64,000 bases of DNA. Origin: Massilia eburnea. Its GTDB lineage: Bacteria; Pseudomonadota; Gammaproteobacteria; Burkholderiales; Burkholderiaceae_D. Positions 9,326 to 18,467 of this stretch are shown piece after piece. Every line of letters starts with the position of its first letter. Position 1 is the first letter of the stretch. The notes under the pieces are model-generated. The model searched no databases. It saw only the letters and a list, made by a program, of their open reading frames with translations, and was not told where the DNA came from. The DNA lies in NCBI RefSeq assembly GCF_009720745.1, contig NZ_WNKX01000012.1, forward strand, positions 62,001 through 126,000, given 5' to 3'. Made by a program: the position numbers and the translations under genes.

Positions 9326-9464
9326 GGAGCACCTCCCGGACGGCACTCTGTTGCATTGCGCTAGTTAGCGTGTAATGCGCCAACCCAATTTGATACGCTA
9401 TCGCCGTCGCGATACGATGTCAAATCAGTATTCAGCTGAGCCCGTTGCCGTCGTGGCGCCGGCA

Positions 9465-10145
9465 TCAATGGCCGAATCGTGGATCACCACTGGAAAAAAT
9501 GGGCATTTCCTGGCTTTTCCGCTTGAGAGTACCGTCGGCAAAAACATTGTGTCCAAACTCACAACCGCCTTCATCGCCCGACTGATTCAACGTCACATCC
9601 CGGGAAGTGAACCGGAAAGCGATCTCGCACAGGCCGCCATCGGTATGTGCTCGAAACATGCCAGCGTTCTCTCTCAGCTCAAACTCCCCTTCAATCCAGC
9701 CGCTATTGTAGGACGGGGCGCCTCTTGCTATCTCAAGCTGAAAATGGACTTGCTGAGCGCTCTGGACGGTCATCAGCCACGCTCCCGATTCTGCCGGGCC
9801 GCGATGCTCCCAGCTCCCCGTCACGCCCGCCGCCCTTGCGGCAATGCTTCCTCGTTTTACAGCGTCTATCCGGTGAGCATATGCATCAATGAGACATTGC
9901 ACATTTCCGCACTTGTCCCTCACTTCTTTCAACCAAATTTTCTGCTGCGCGATCACTCACGCCTTGGTTGACTCATTCTGCAGCGCGTCGTGAAATGCCT
10001 GGTTCAATTCTTCGTCCAGGCGAGAGAGCCCAGGTTCAGCACAAATAGACTTCTCTACCGGCGTGACGGCCTTTCCACAATCGAAGCTTGCCGGGTAAGT
10101 GAATGTCGAAACTGCGGCCAAGGCCATTGCCAATAGGGAGCGCAT
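9465..10145 (-). pseudogene. LprI-like lysozyme inhibitor family gene interrupted by an in-frame TGA
   Basis: Two adjacent frames join in the same reading frame across a TGA at 9959-9957. The first part has a signal peptide (MRSLLAMALAAVSTF) and SFDCGKAVTPVEKSICAEP, LSRLDEELNQAFHDAL. The second part continues IAQQKIWLKEVRDKC and QCLIDAYAHRI. Together these give the conserved LprI/DUF1311 core with its cysteine pairs. A single CGA-to-TGA change would explain the stop, because Arg or Lys is common there. A GTG follows the TGA immediately, so restart is possible, but the C-terminal piece would lack export. LprI proteins are secreted or lipid-anchored inhibitors of lysozyme. Confidence 0.75.
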
Positions 10146-10174
10146 GTCCGGGCATTCCACAATATCGCGGCTCG

Positions 10175-10360
10175 CTATTGGATCACAGGCCAAATTACCG
10201 CCTGGGCCACGATTACCGTTTCACCGTTAAACGTCACAGACGGAGATCCGTGAAGTACATATCCCAGCGCCAGCGCTTCGCTGACGCGATGGCAAAATCT
10301 TGCGTCGTCTGGACCTGTCAAGACGCGGTAGATCGGCAAACCTTCTGGAGGTGTTTTCAT
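10175..10360 (-). CDS. DUF1737 domain protein
   Basis: This small protein of 61 residues carries the family pattern IYRVLTGPDDARFCHRV, EALALGYVLHGSP, and a C-terminal VIVAQAVIWP. DUF1737 proteins are short cytoplasmic proteins of unknown function. It lies 29 bp upstream of the broken LprI-like gene on the same strand. The start ATG has only a weak purine-rich stretch upstream. It is part of a patch of small accessory genes with lower GC than the surroundings. Confidence 0.8.
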   Translation of the reverse strand: MKTPPEGLPIYRVLTGPDDARFCHRVSEALALGYVLHGSPSVTFNGETVIVAQAVIWPVIQ

Positions 10361-10494
10361 CGTTTTCTTTCAATACATATCCGGACGAACAAGCCTGTTC
10401 CACTAAACACATCAATGAGCAGCGAGCCAGTTCCAAGAAAAACCAGCATCGCATCAGTGTGTTTCCCCCGAAAAAATCCTGCGGTAGAACTTCG
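10361..10494. other. Intergenic region, nothing recognised
   Basis: This 134 bp AT-richer stretch lies between two minus-strand genes and has no convincing coding frame or hairpin. It probably holds the promoter of the DUF1737 gene, which I cannot place. Confidence 0.4.
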
Positions 10495-11040
10495 TCACCG
10501 CAAATCAAGTTCCTCGACAAGGTCAAAGAAATTTTTTGTATCCGCGGCCCCTGCGCAGAGGATTCTGGCATCAGGGTATTGCTCCCTGTGTTTTCCGGAC
10601 CGCTCCATGCCAAAGCTCTTTGGGTCACCCACCGTCACGCCTTGATGCAGTTCTCCTTCTGCGCTGGCGACGGACTCGACGCTGTAGCCAATCCCTCCGC
10701 TCACGAACACCACTGCATCAATATGGGCAAGCCCGCCTTGTGCACGAATTTTCTCGGTCTTGAAGACGTCGATGGAATTTGCCTTCGAGCGCGGGAAAGT
10801 CAACTCAACCGAGGCTGGCGTGCCGAACCGGTATTGAAGCCAGGGATCGCTGGCGCCAACGCGCTCTCCGCGTTGATCTGTTTCGAACACCTTGCCGCAC
10901 AAAGAGATGACTTTGCCGGCCTTGGTGGTGCACGCAAAATAAGTCGTTTCGTTCTTCGAACAAAGCGATCCAGCAGCATATGCAAATTGATTCAGGCAGA
11001 GAAGTAGGCTTCCCGCAACGATTACCGACTTAGTCTTCAC
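10495..11040 (-). CDS. Hypothetical secreted protein
   Basis: This 181-residue protein starts at a GTG and has a signal peptide (VKTKSVIVAGSLLLCLNQFA, then YAAGS). The mature N-terminus contains three cysteines (SLCSKNETTYFACTTKAGKV, then ISLCG). The frame runs back into topB, but that extension is a shadow of topB and the signal peptide fixes the start. An alternative GTG lies five codons upstream. I do not recognise the domain. It sits just downstream of the topB terminator and has a less GC-rich composition than topB, which suggests an accessory origin. Confidence 0.75.
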   Translation of the reverse strand: MKTKSVIVAGSLLLCLNQFAYAAGSLCSKNETTYFACTTKAGKVISLCGKVFETDQRGERVGASDPWLQYRFGTPASVELTFPRSKANSIDVFKTEKIRAQGGLAHIDAVVFVSGGIGYSVESVASAEGELHQGVTVGDPKSFGMERSGKHREQYPDARILCAGAADTKNFFDLVEELDLR

Positions 11041-11060
11041 AGAGTTCAAGTCCACACAAA

Positions 11061-11087
11061 TGAAAACGGGACCGCGTGGGTCCCGTT
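11061..11087 (-). terminator. Rho-independent terminator of topB
   Basis: A perfect 9 bp stem (11065-11073 with 11079-11087) closes a 5 nt loop. On the minus strand it is followed by a T-rich stretch (GTTTTCATTTG). It starts 4 nt after the topB stop codon. Confidence 0.8.
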
Positions 11088-11090
11088 GGC

Positions 11091-13775
11091 TTACTCTGCT
11101 GCCGCGGTTTTCTTGGCGGCGGGTTTTTTCGCTGCCGGCTTTTTGGCCGCAGCTTTTTTGGCGCTCGGCTTGGCAGCCTCGCCCTTTTTCGCGGCGGCTT
11201 TCTTGGCTGCTGGCTTGACGGCGGCTGCTGCCGGTTCCGCCGCGCCCTCCGCGCCATCCGACTTGGCTGCCGTTTTCTTCGCGGCGGCCGGCTTGCCCTT
11301 GCGCTCTTCGAACTCGAAGCTGATCTTGCCGTCTTTGCCGCGCACCAGGAAGGCCTTGAACGGCCGGCGGGTACGCTGCGAGATGAAGCCTGGCAGCAGG
11401 TCGGTCTTGCCTTCGTTGAGCAGCTTGGCCATCTGTTCCGGCAGGATCTCCTGTTGCAGGATGATGCGTCCGGAGCGGAAGTCGCAAGTCTTCGGCTTGG
11501 CTACCTGGTGTTCGCAGACATAGGCCAGGCCCATCTCGTACACGCCGCCGCCGCATTTCGGGCAAGGGCCGAGCGGTGTCTGGCCGGTGAAGTCGACGCC
11601 TTCGCCGTCTTCCCCTTCCTCGTCGTTCTGGCCGAAGTCGAATTCGAGCTTGAAGTTCTTGATTTCTTCGTCACGCACGATACGCAGGATCGCGGCGAAC
11701 GGACGTCCCATCTTGGAGCGGAAGCCTTGCAGCGGGCCGATGGTGCGGTCGCGCAGCAGCTGTTCCACTTCTTCGATTTCGAACTGGCGGCCGCCCGGCA
11801 CCTTGGTCATCGAGAACTCGCACTTGGTGCAGGCAAAGCGGCGGTAGTTTTCCTTGACCACGCTGCCGCAATTCGGGCATGGCGCCTTCAGCGTCGCGTA
11901 GTCGCCCGGAATGGTGTCGTTGTCGTATTCCTTGGCGCGCTTGACGATGATCTGGGTCATCTGGGCGATTTCGCGCATGAATTCTTCACGCGAGATCTTG
12001 CCCTTCTCCATCTGCGACAGCTTGTATTCCCATTCCCCGGTCAGTTCCGGCGCGGTCAGTTCGTTGACGCCCAGGCCGCGCAGCAGCGTCATGAGCTGGA
12101 ACGCCTGCGCCGTTGGCATCAGTTCGCGCCCTTCGCGCAGCAGGTATTTCTGGGTCAACAGGCCTTCAATGATGGCCGCACGGGTAGCCGGCGTGCCCAG
12201 GCCCTTGCCGGCCATGGCATCGCGCAGTTCGTCGGAGTCGACCAGCTTGCCCGCGCCTTCCATTGCCGACAGCAGCGTCGCTTCAGTGTAGCGTGCGGGC
12301 GGTTTGGTCACCAGGCCGTTCGGCGTGACCTTGTCGGTCTGCACTTTCTCGCCCTTGGCTACCGGCACCAGGTTGCCGCCGCCGCCTTCTTTCTCGTCGT
12401 CGCCGGCGGCGTCCTTGCCGTAGATGGCCATCCAGCCTGGATTGGTCATCACCTTGCCCTCAGTCTTGAACTGGTGGCCGGAAACTTCGGTGAAGCGGGT
12501 GGTGACCAGGAATTCCGCAGCCGGGAAGAACACGGCCATGAAGCGGCGGGTGACCAGGTCGTACAGCTTCTGTTCCGGTTCGCTCAGGTTCTTCGGCACG
12601 ATGCCGGTCGGGATGATCGCGAAGTGGTCGCTGATCTTCGTATTGTCGAAGATGCGCTTGTTCGGCTTGACCCAGCCCTTGTCCAGGATCTGCTTGGCGA
12701 ACTGGTTGTAGTTGTGGTTCTCTTTCAGGACTTCCAGCGTGTCCTTGACGGTCGGCAGGTAGTCTTCCGGCAGGTGGCGGGAATCGGTACGAGGGTAGGT
12801 CAGCACCTTGTGCTTTTCGTACAGCGCCTGCGCCAGGCCCAGGGTGTTTTTGGCGGAGAAGCCGAAACGCGAGTTGGCCTCGCGCTGCAGCGAGGTCAGG
12901 TCGAACAGGCCCGGCGACATCGAGGTGGTCGGCTTGGACTCCTCGGTAACGTTGCCTTGCTTGCCCTTGCACGCCATCGCGATCGAATCGGCGGCGGCCT
13001 TGCTCCACAGGCGCTCGGCACGCTTCTCCGGATCGTGTTCGTCTTTCTTGAAGTTGGTGTCGAGCCAGCGGCCTTCGTACACGCCGGCGGCGCATACGAA
13101 CTCGGCGCGCACTTCCCAGTAATCGCGCGACACGAAATTCTTGATCTTCTCTTCGCGCTCAACCACGATCGACAGGGTCGGCGTCTGCACGCGGCCCACG
13201 GTGGTCAGGTAGAAGCCGCCTTCTTTCGAGTTGAACGCGGTCATGGCGCGGGTGCCGTTGATGCCGATCAGCCAGTCGGCTTCCGAGCGGCAGCGCGCGG
13301 CGTCGGCCAGCGGCAGCATTTCTTCGTCGCTGCGCAGGTGGGTGAAGCCGTCGCGGATCGCGTTCGGCGTCATCGACTGCAGCCACAGGCGCTTGACCGG
13401 CTGTTTCGCTTTTGCATTCTGCGCGATCAGGCGGAAGATCAGTTCACCTTCGCGGCCCGCGTCGCATGCGTTAATCAGGGTGGTGACGTCCTTGCGCTTG
13501 ATCAGCTTGTTCAGCACCTTGAGGCGCGATTCAGTCTTGGCGATCGGGTTCAGGGCAAAGTACGGGGGAATCATCGGCAAATGGGTGAAGGTCCATTTGC
13601 CGCGCTTGACATCGTGCTCTTCCGGCACGGCGATTTCCAGCAGGTGGCCCACTGCCGAGGACAGCACGTAGTCGTCGGATTCGAAATACTCATCGTGCTT
13701 GCTGAAGCCGCCAAGGGCTTTCGCGATGTCGTTCGCGACAGAAGGTTTCTCAGCGATGATGAGGGCTTTACTCAT
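11091..13775 (-). CDS. topB: DNA topoisomerase III
   Basis: This 894-residue type IA topoisomerase begins with the Toprim domain (ALIIAEKPSVANDIAKAL, NACDAGREGELIFRLIA). The active tyrosine is Tyr327 in KVLTYPRTDSRHLPE. Two C-terminal zinc-finger regions follow (CPNCGSVV...CTKCEF near residue 635, and CPKCGGGVYEMGL near 775). The last 50 residues are an Ala/Lys-rich tail of AAKKPAAKK-type repeats like histone H1. The enzyme decatenates DNA and resolves recombination intermediates. It follows smg in the LysM-dprA-smg-topB cluster, and a terminator follows it. Confidence 0.95.
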   Translation of the reverse strand: MSKALIIAEKPSVANDIAKALGGFSKHDEYFESDDYVLSSAVGHLLEIAVPEEHDVKRGKWTFTHLPMIPPYFALNPIAKTESRLKVLNKLIKRKDVTTLINACDAGREGELIFRLIAQNAKAKQPVKRLWLQSMTPNAIRDGFTHLRSDEEMLPLADAARCRSEADWLIGINGTRAMTAFNSKEGGFYLTTVGRVQTPTLSIVVEREEKIKNFVSRDYWEVRAEFVCAAGVYEGRWLDTNFKKDEHDPEKRAERLWSKAAADSIAMACKGKQGNVTEESKPTTSMSPGLFDLTSLQREANSRFGFSAKNTLGLAQALYEKHKVLTYPRTDSRHLPEDYLPTVKDTLEVLKENHNYNQFAKQILDKGWVKPNKRIFDNTKISDHFAIIPTGIVPKNLSEPEQKLYDLVTRRFMAVFFPAAEFLVTTRFTEVSGHQFKTEGKVMTNPGWMAIYGKDAAGDDEKEGGGGNLVPVAKGEKVQTDKVTPNGLVTKPPARYTEATLLSAMEGAGKLVDSDELRDAMAGKGLGTPATRAAIIEGLLTQKYLLREGRELMPTAQAFQLMTLLRGLGVNELTAPELTGEWEYKLSQMEKGKISREEFMREIAQMTQIIVKRAKEYDNDTIPGDYATLKAPCPNCGSVVKENYRRFACTKCEFSMTKVPGGRQFEIEEVEQLLRDRTIGPLQGFRSKMGRPFAAILRIVRDEEIKNFKLEFDFGQNDEEGEDGEGVDFTGQTPLGPCPKCGGGVYEMGLAYVCEHQVAKPKTCDFRSGRIILQQEILPEQMAKLLNEGKTDLLPGFISQRTRRPFKAFLVRGKDGKISFEFEERKGKPAAAKKTAAKSDGAEGAAEPAAAAVKPAAKKAAAKKGEAAKPSAKKAAAKKPAAKKPAAKKTAAAE

Positions 13776-13890
13776 ATTTATAGTTCTCGTCGGTGTATGC
13801 GGCAGCGCGCATAATACAACATTCGCAAGTGAACTCAGGCAGGTGGCTTCATAGTGAAGTCACAATGCTGCGAATATTATTACGGAATTG

Positions 13891-13912
13891 GCCGGCGTAG
13901 GGCAACGCCGGC
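13891..13912. terminator. Perfect hairpin between smg and topB
   Basis: An 8 bp perfect inverted repeat (GCCGGCGT and ACGCCGGC) with a 6 nt loop lies 11 bp after the smg stop. No T-run follows on either strand, so it may be a weak terminator, an RNA-stability hairpin or an attenuator before topB. Confidence 0.4.
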
Positions 13913-13922
13913 AAGAGTGTGC

Positions 13923-14387
13923 TTAGTGCAACAGACGTGGCGCCTGGTCTTCTTCGGCGCCAAACAGGTCGTCAAACATCAGGGCATCCGGCTCCTTGCC
14001 CTGGCTCCACAAAAGCATCAGTACGATAATTTTCAGCTTGCCTAGCGAAACGGGGGCCTCGTCCAGCGCCAGGGCGCGTTCGATGACGATTTCACGCTGC
14101 AGCGGGGAGAGCAGGCCGGCGCTTTCCAGGAACTGGATGAAACCGACTGCGGGGGCGCCCAATACGTCCAGCTCCTGGCGCACGTAGAAACGCGTGCCAG
14201 TCGAGGCGGCCGTCAGCGATTGCTCGACGCCAGCCATGGCGGCAAGATCGTTCAGCCAGACCAGCGCCTCGGAAATCTCTACGTCGTCGAAACCGACAGC
14301 GGAAAGTTTCTTTGCCAATGCTGCGGGTTCAGGGCAGGCATCAGGGCGGTAATAGGTCTCGTACAGGTAAACCAGGATGTCAAACAT
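13923..14387 (-). CDS. smg: Smg family protein (DUF494)
   Basis: This 154-residue protein matches the Smg/DUF494 family by its start [13 protein letters not shown] and by [20 protein letters not shown] and a C-terminal [12 protein letters not shown]. The family is conserved next to dprA in beta- and gammaproteobacteria; its molecular function is unknown. The order here (LysM protein, dprA, smg, topB) follows the common arrangement. It lies 49 bp after dprA and 147 bp before topB. Confidence 0.92.
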   Translation of the reverse strand: MFDILVYLYETYYRPDACPEPAALAKKLSAVGFDDVEISEALVWLNDLAAMAGVEQSLTAASTGTRFYVRQELDVLGAPAVGFIQFLESAGLLSPLQREIVIERALALDEAPVSLGKLKIIVLMLLWSQGKEPDALMFDDLFGAEEDQAPRLLH

Positions 14388-14436
14388 GGCGCTACTTTAG
14401 CAGGATTGGCGAGGCGGGCACAAGCATTGTGGCGCT

Positions 14437-15672
14437 TCAGGGACCTTTCAGGCGCTGGAAAACCCCGCCAGGCAGCCTTTCCACCACACCCGCAAGCTCC
14501 AGCGACAGCAAGCTTGCGATCATGTCACTTGGTGCAAGTTGCAACCTTGTAGCGAGTTCATCGGCGCCGATCGGGTCGTGGCCGATGGCGGCCAGCAGCC
14601 AGCTTGCAGCCTCGTCGACCGGGGCTGCCGGCCCGCCTGGCTTGCGCAGGCCAAGGTCGTCCAGCAAGTCTTCCGGCGACGCCACCAGCCTGCCGCCTTC
14701 GCGGATCAGCGCGTGGCAGCCCACCGATTGGGGCGCGCGCAGCGAACCGGGAAGGACGTAGACCTCGCGCCCCGCATCCAGGGCCGCGTGCGCGGTGATC
14801 AGGGAGCCGGATTTGGCTGCCGCCTCGATCACCAGGGTGGCGCGTGTCATGCCAGCGATGATGCGGTTGCGGATCGGGAAGTGTTCGGCGCGGGCGTGCA
14901 TGGAGAGCGGGAACTCGCTGATCACGCAGCCCTCTTCTGCAATGCGGCGCGCCAGGACGGCGTTGCGGCTCGGGTAAATACGGTCGATGCCAGTGCCGAT
15001 CACGGCCACTGTGCCGCCCTGCCCTTCCAGTCCGCCTTCGTGCGCAGCCGCGTCGATGCCCAGCGCCAGGCCCGAGACCACCAGCTGGCCGGCCTCGCTC
15101 AGGGCGCGCGCGAATTGGCGCGCATTGGCCTGGCCTTGCTGGGTGGCGCGGCGAGCGCCCACTACCGCCACAGCTTCGCGCTGCAGCAGTTCCACCTTGC
15201 CTTTGGCATAGAGCAGCAGCGGCGGATCGGCAATGTGCTGCAAGGTCGGCGGATACCCGGGGTCGCCGAACAGGACCAGGTGGTTGCCATCGTGCGCAGC
15301 CCATTCCAGCGAGGCTTGCGCCAAGGCGAGTATCCGCTCCGGCATCGGGCCTGCCAGGCAGCGGGCGGCCGCCAGCGTCATTTCGTCCTCGTTGAAGGGA
15401 ATGCGGGCGAAGCGCCGGTCGGGCCGCACGCTGTCGGCATCCGCAGCCGCCATCGCGCCTAACGGCAGCGGCGCAGCATCATCCTGCGCGGGCGGTGCTG
15501 CGAGGCGGGCATTGGCGGCGGAAAAGAGTGCTTGGGGAGAGTGGTAATACTGGAGCAGCCTGAACGCTCCGTGGCGGCCGACGCCCGGCGTATTCGCCAG
15601 GCGCAGCCACAGCGCCAGGCTGTGAAGGTCCTGGCGCTCGGGGGTGGGGGCAACCGTGTCCTGCACGGCCAT
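14437..15672 (-). CDS. dprA: DNA-processing protein DprA
   Basis: This 411-residue protein loads RecA onto single-stranded DNA taken up during transformation. The Rossmann-like core shows VAVVGARRATQQGQANARQF, SGLALGIDAAAHEGGL, VIGTGIDRIYPSRN and GSLITAHAALDAGREVYVLP. A C-terminal winged-helix domain (residues about 345-405) ends the protein. A segment of about 50 residues near 55-105 is Ala/Pro-rich and looks like a lineage-specific insertion. Its start is 5 bp from the stop of the LysM gene, so the two are probably cotranscribed. Confidence 0.95.
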   Translation of the reverse strand: MAVQDTVAPTPERQDLHSLALWLRLANTPGVGRHGAFRLLQYYHSPQALFSAANARLAAPPAQDDAAPLPLGAMAAADADSVRPDRRFARIPFNEDEMTLAAARCLAGPMPERILALAQASLEWAAHDGNHLVLFGDPGYPPTLQHIADPPLLLYAKGKVELLQREAVAVVGARRATQQGQANARQFARALSEAGQLVVSGLALGIDAAAHEGGLEGQGGTVAVIGTGIDRIYPSRNAVLARRIAEEGCVISEFPLSMHARAEHFPIRNRIIAGMTRATLVIEAAAKSGSLITAHAALDAGREVYVLPGSLRAPQSVGCHALIREGGRLVASPEDLLDDLGLRKPGGPAAPVDEAASWLLAAIGHDPIGADELATRLQLAPSDMIASLLSLELAGVVERLPGGVFQRLKGP

Positions 15673-15677
15673 GGGAT

Positions 15678-16775
15678 TTACTCCGCGCTGTTGGCGACGT
15701 CCCCTACGACGATTGGTTCGGTCACCTGCATGATCAAGCCGTACGAAACGTGCTTGAACACACGGAAGATAAACAAGCTGCCCACTTGTTCATCCGGCAG
15801 CTTGACCTTGGGGTCTCCCATGCCGAGGAAGCCTTTATTGCCGCCCGGGTCGGAAACCGTGTCACCTCGATGGTACAGCTGCAGCACGGATCCGATATCG
15901 AGTCCGTCAACCTTTCCGCGATTAATGCTCACAACCTGGTTCTGGCCGGCGTGGGTCACGCCGCCATACACTGCCAGCACGTGCGCATTGACTTGCACTT
16001 CCGGAGGGTGAGGCACGTAGTTTTGCATCGGCATTGGCGGCATTGCCATCAGCAAGTCGCCCTTGCCCATTTCTTCCTTGGCGCCGGCAACGGTGAAGGT
16101 ATGCACGTCGCTGCCCGGTTGCGCTGCAGCCTGCAGCTTCAGCGTGCCGAGGTAGAAGGCTTCCGTCGCCACCACTTGCTTGGTGATCGGATCGCGCAGC
16201 GGCTTGCCAGGGCGGAAGACCTGGAAGGACTCGCCGCCCTTCAGGTCGCCCCGCACATAAGCTTTGTCGCCCTTGCCCAGGAAAACGCGGGCGCCGCGGG
16301 TCGCAATGATGCGCGGGGCGTTTTTCAGTTCATCTTCTTCGATGATCAGGGGCTGGCTCAGGAAAGGCTCGATCACGCCGGACGGGATCGACTGCACGGC
16401 TTCCTTGCCCAGGCCCTCGGTGCGCACCTGCGGCGACAGGCTCATGTCGCCGGCGGTGCCATCGCCGCCCACCTTGTTGCCAAGGCGCAGGCGGCCAGCC
16501 TCGCGGTCGAACCAGACGATCTGGCCCGGATAGATCCAGTGAGGATTGGCGATTTCCTCTTTGTTCATACCCCAAACCTGCGGCCAGCACCATGGCTTGT
16601 CGAGGAAGGTGCCAGAAATACCCCACAGGGTGTCGCCTTTCACCACGGTGTGGCTATCAGGCGCGTTGGGCTTAAATTCACAGACGATCGTCTTGGCATG
16701 GGCCGAAACGGCCGTCACACCGCAAAACAGGGCGGCGGCCACAAGGCGGCTGCTGCATGTGCTAAAATTTTTCAT
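15678..16775 (-). CDS. LysM domain periplasmic protein
   Basis: This 365-residue protein has a signal peptide (MKNFSTCSSRLVAAALFCGV, cleavage after SAHA). One LysM domain follows at about residues 38-95 (SHTVVKGDTLWGISGTF, PHWIYPGQIVW), which binds peptidoglycan. The rest, to residue 365, is a beta-rich region of unknown function found in LysM proteins encoded beside dprA. The start was set at the signal-peptide methionine rather than 21 codons upstream. It is divergent from def and heads the dprA-smg-topB cluster. Confidence 0.9.
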   Translation of the reverse strand: MKNFSTCSSRLVAAALFCGVTAVSAHAKTIVCEFKPNAPDSHTVVKGDTLWGISGTFLDKPWCWPQVWGMNKEEIANPHWIYPGQIVWFDREAGRLRLGNKVGGDGTAGDMSLSPQVRTEGLGKEAVQSIPSGVIEPFLSQPLIIEEDELKNAPRIIATRGARVFLGKGDKAYVRGDLKGGESFQVFRPGKPLRDPITKQVVATEAFYLGTLKLQAAAQPGSDVHTFTVAGAKEEMGKGDLLMAMPPMPMQNYVPHPPEVQVNAHVLAVYGGVTHAGQNQVVSINRGKVDGLDIGSVLQLYHRGDTVSDPGGNKGFLGMGDPKVKLPDEQVGSLFIFRVFKHVSYGLIMQVTEPIVVGDVANSAE

Positions 16776-16951
16776 TGATATATCCGTTAGGTGCGGCAAT
16801 GACGGAAGGCCAAAAAAGGCTTGCCTCACTGAAATCAAATTCTGCCCATATTACCCCGATCAAGCAAGGAATTCGTGTCACAGAAGCAATCGTGCACATG
16901 TAATATGCCTCGTTTACCGCACATTTATTGTCGTTTGACCAAGATCTTACC

Positions 16952-17491
16952 GTGAAACTGAATATTCTCCGCTATCCTGACCCCCGCCTGCACAAAGTCG
17001 CCAAGCCTGTCGCAGTATTTGACGAGCGCCTGGCCAAACTGGTGGAAGACATGGCGGAAACCATGTACGACGCTCCTGGCATCGGCCTGGCCGCCACCCA
17101 GGTGGACGTGCATGAGCAAGTCGTGATCATCGACGTAACTGAAGACAAAACCGGTCTTACTGCCTTCATCAACCCGGAAATCCTGTGGTCGAGCGAAGAC
17201 AAACAGGTGTATGACGAGGGCTGCCTGTCCGTGCCCGGCATTTATGACGGCGTGGAACGCCCGTCCCAGGTCAAGGTGCGCGCCTTTAACGTCAAGGGTG
17301 AGCCGTTCGAAATCGACGCCGACGGTCTGCTGGCAGTCTGTATCCAGCATGAAATGGACCACCTGAAAGGCAAAGTATTCGTCGAATACCTGTCTCCCTT
17401 GAAACGCAATCGTATCAAGACCAAACTGCAAAAAGAAGAACGTGGCATCCAGCGCGAAGAAGCGCTGCGCGCCTCCGGTCGCCGTTACTGA
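16952..17491 (+). CDS. def: Peptide deformylase
   Basis: This 179-residue enzyme removes the formyl group from the N-terminal methionine of new proteins. All three motifs are present: [16 protein letters not shown] and QHEMDHL, which together supply the Cys and two His metal ligands. A GTG start giving [17 protein letters not shown] is preferred to a TTG 8 codons upstream because homologues begin there. It is followed by fmt after 19 bp, the conserved def-fmt pair that adds and removes the formyl group. Confidence 0.95.
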   Translation: MKLNILRYPDPRLHKVAKPVAVFDERLAKLVEDMAETMYDAPGIGLAATQVDVHEQVVIIDVTEDKTGLTAFINPEILWSSEDKQVYDEGCLSVPGIYDGVERPSQVKVRAFNVKGEPFEIDADGLLAVCIQHEMDHLKGKVFVEYLSPLKRNRIKTKLQKEERGIQREEALRASGRRY

Positions 17492-17510
17492 TAGCAGCGG
17501 GGGAAGAAGC

Positions 17511-18467
17511 ATGAAAGTGATCTTCGCGGGCACGCCTGAATTTGCGGCCGTCGCCCTCCAGGCTTTGCACGAAGCAGGTTTCGACATTCCCCTGGTACTG
17601 ACCCAGCCCGACCGCCCGGCCGGCCGCGGCATGCAGCTGCAGCCGTCAGCGGTCAAGCAATACGCCGTCAAGCACGGCATTGAGGTGCTGCAGCCGCTGT
17701 CGCTGCGCATGGACGCGAAAGACCCGCAGCGCGCGGCGGAAGCCAAGGCCGCCCACGAGCGCCTCCTGGCCACCGATTACGATGTGATGGTCGTCGCTGC
17801 GTACGGTTTGATCCTGCCGCGCAGCACCCTCGACATCAAACCTTGCCTGAACATCCACGGCTCGCTGCTGCCGCGCTGGCGCGGCGCCGCGCCGATCCAC
17901 CGCGCGATCGAATCGGGCGATGCCGAAACCGGCGTCACCATCATGGAAATGGAAGAAGGCCTGGACACCGGCCCGATGCTGCTGATCGAGCGCACCCCGA
18001 TCACGCCGCAGGACACGACCGCCACCCTGCACGACAAATTGGCCGCCATGGGCGCCGAAATGATGGTCAAGGTGCTGCGCAAGATGGAAAAAGGCGTCGT
18101 GGAGGCGGTGCCGCAGCCGGAACAAGGCGTCACCTACGCCAACAAGATCCTGAAGGAAGAAGCGGTGCTGGACTTCGCCCAGTCCGCGCGCGACATCAGC
18201 CGCAAGATCCGCGCCTTCAACCCCTTCCCGGGCGCACATGGCGAAGTCAATGGCACGGTGATCAAGCTGTGGGGCGCAGAAGTGCTGGATGGCGGCAGCA
18301 ATGCCGCTCCCGGCCAGGTGATCGCAGCCGATGCGCATCACGGCATCGTGGTCGCCTGTGGCGAAGGCGCCCTGCGCCTGACGCAGCTGCAAAAGCCCGG
18401 CGGCAAGCGCCTGCCGGCCGCTGAATTCATCAAAGGCTTCCCGCTCGACGGGCAGCGTTTCGAATAA
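17511..18467 (+). CDS. fmt: Methionyl-tRNA formyltransferase
   Basis: This 318-residue enzyme formylates initiator Met-tRNA using 10-formyltetrahydrofolate. The start [16 protein letters not shown] is preceded by GGGGGAAGAAGC. The N-terminal catalytic domain shows [20 protein letters not shown], including the Asn, His and catalytic region. The Asp lies in the following [20 protein letters not shown]-terminal OB-like domain covers residues about 205-310. It pairs with def and is followed without spacing by a LysR gene. Confidence 0.95.
   Translation: MKVIFAGTPEFAAVALQALHEAGFDIPLVLTQPDRPAGRGMQLQPSAVKQYAVKHGIEVLQPLSLRMDAKDPQRAAEAKAAHERLLATDYDVMVVAAYGLILPRSTLDIKPCLNIHGSLLPRWRGAAPIHRAIESGDAETGVTIMEMEEGLDTGPMLLIERTPITPQDTTATLHDKLAAMGAEMMVKVLRKMEKGVVEAVPQPEQGVTYANKILKEEAVLDFAQSARDISRKIRAFNPFPGAHGEVNGTVIKLWGAEVLDGGSNAAPGQVIAADAHHGIVVACGEGALRLTQLQKPGGKRLPAAEFIKGFPLDGQRFE

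Noticed and set aside
9957-9959. Selenocysteine at the in-frame TGA
   Set aside because: LprI-like proteins are not selenoproteins, the site matches an Arg/Lys position, and no SECIS-like hairpin is seen directly after it.
9375-9971. Plus-strand frame of 198 codons opposite the LprI-like gene
   Set aside because: The minus strand carries the LprI family pattern in both halves; the plus frame has no family or ribosome-binding site.
11076-13814. Open frame of over 900 codons antisense to topB
   Set aside because: Same cause; topB is intact on the other strand.
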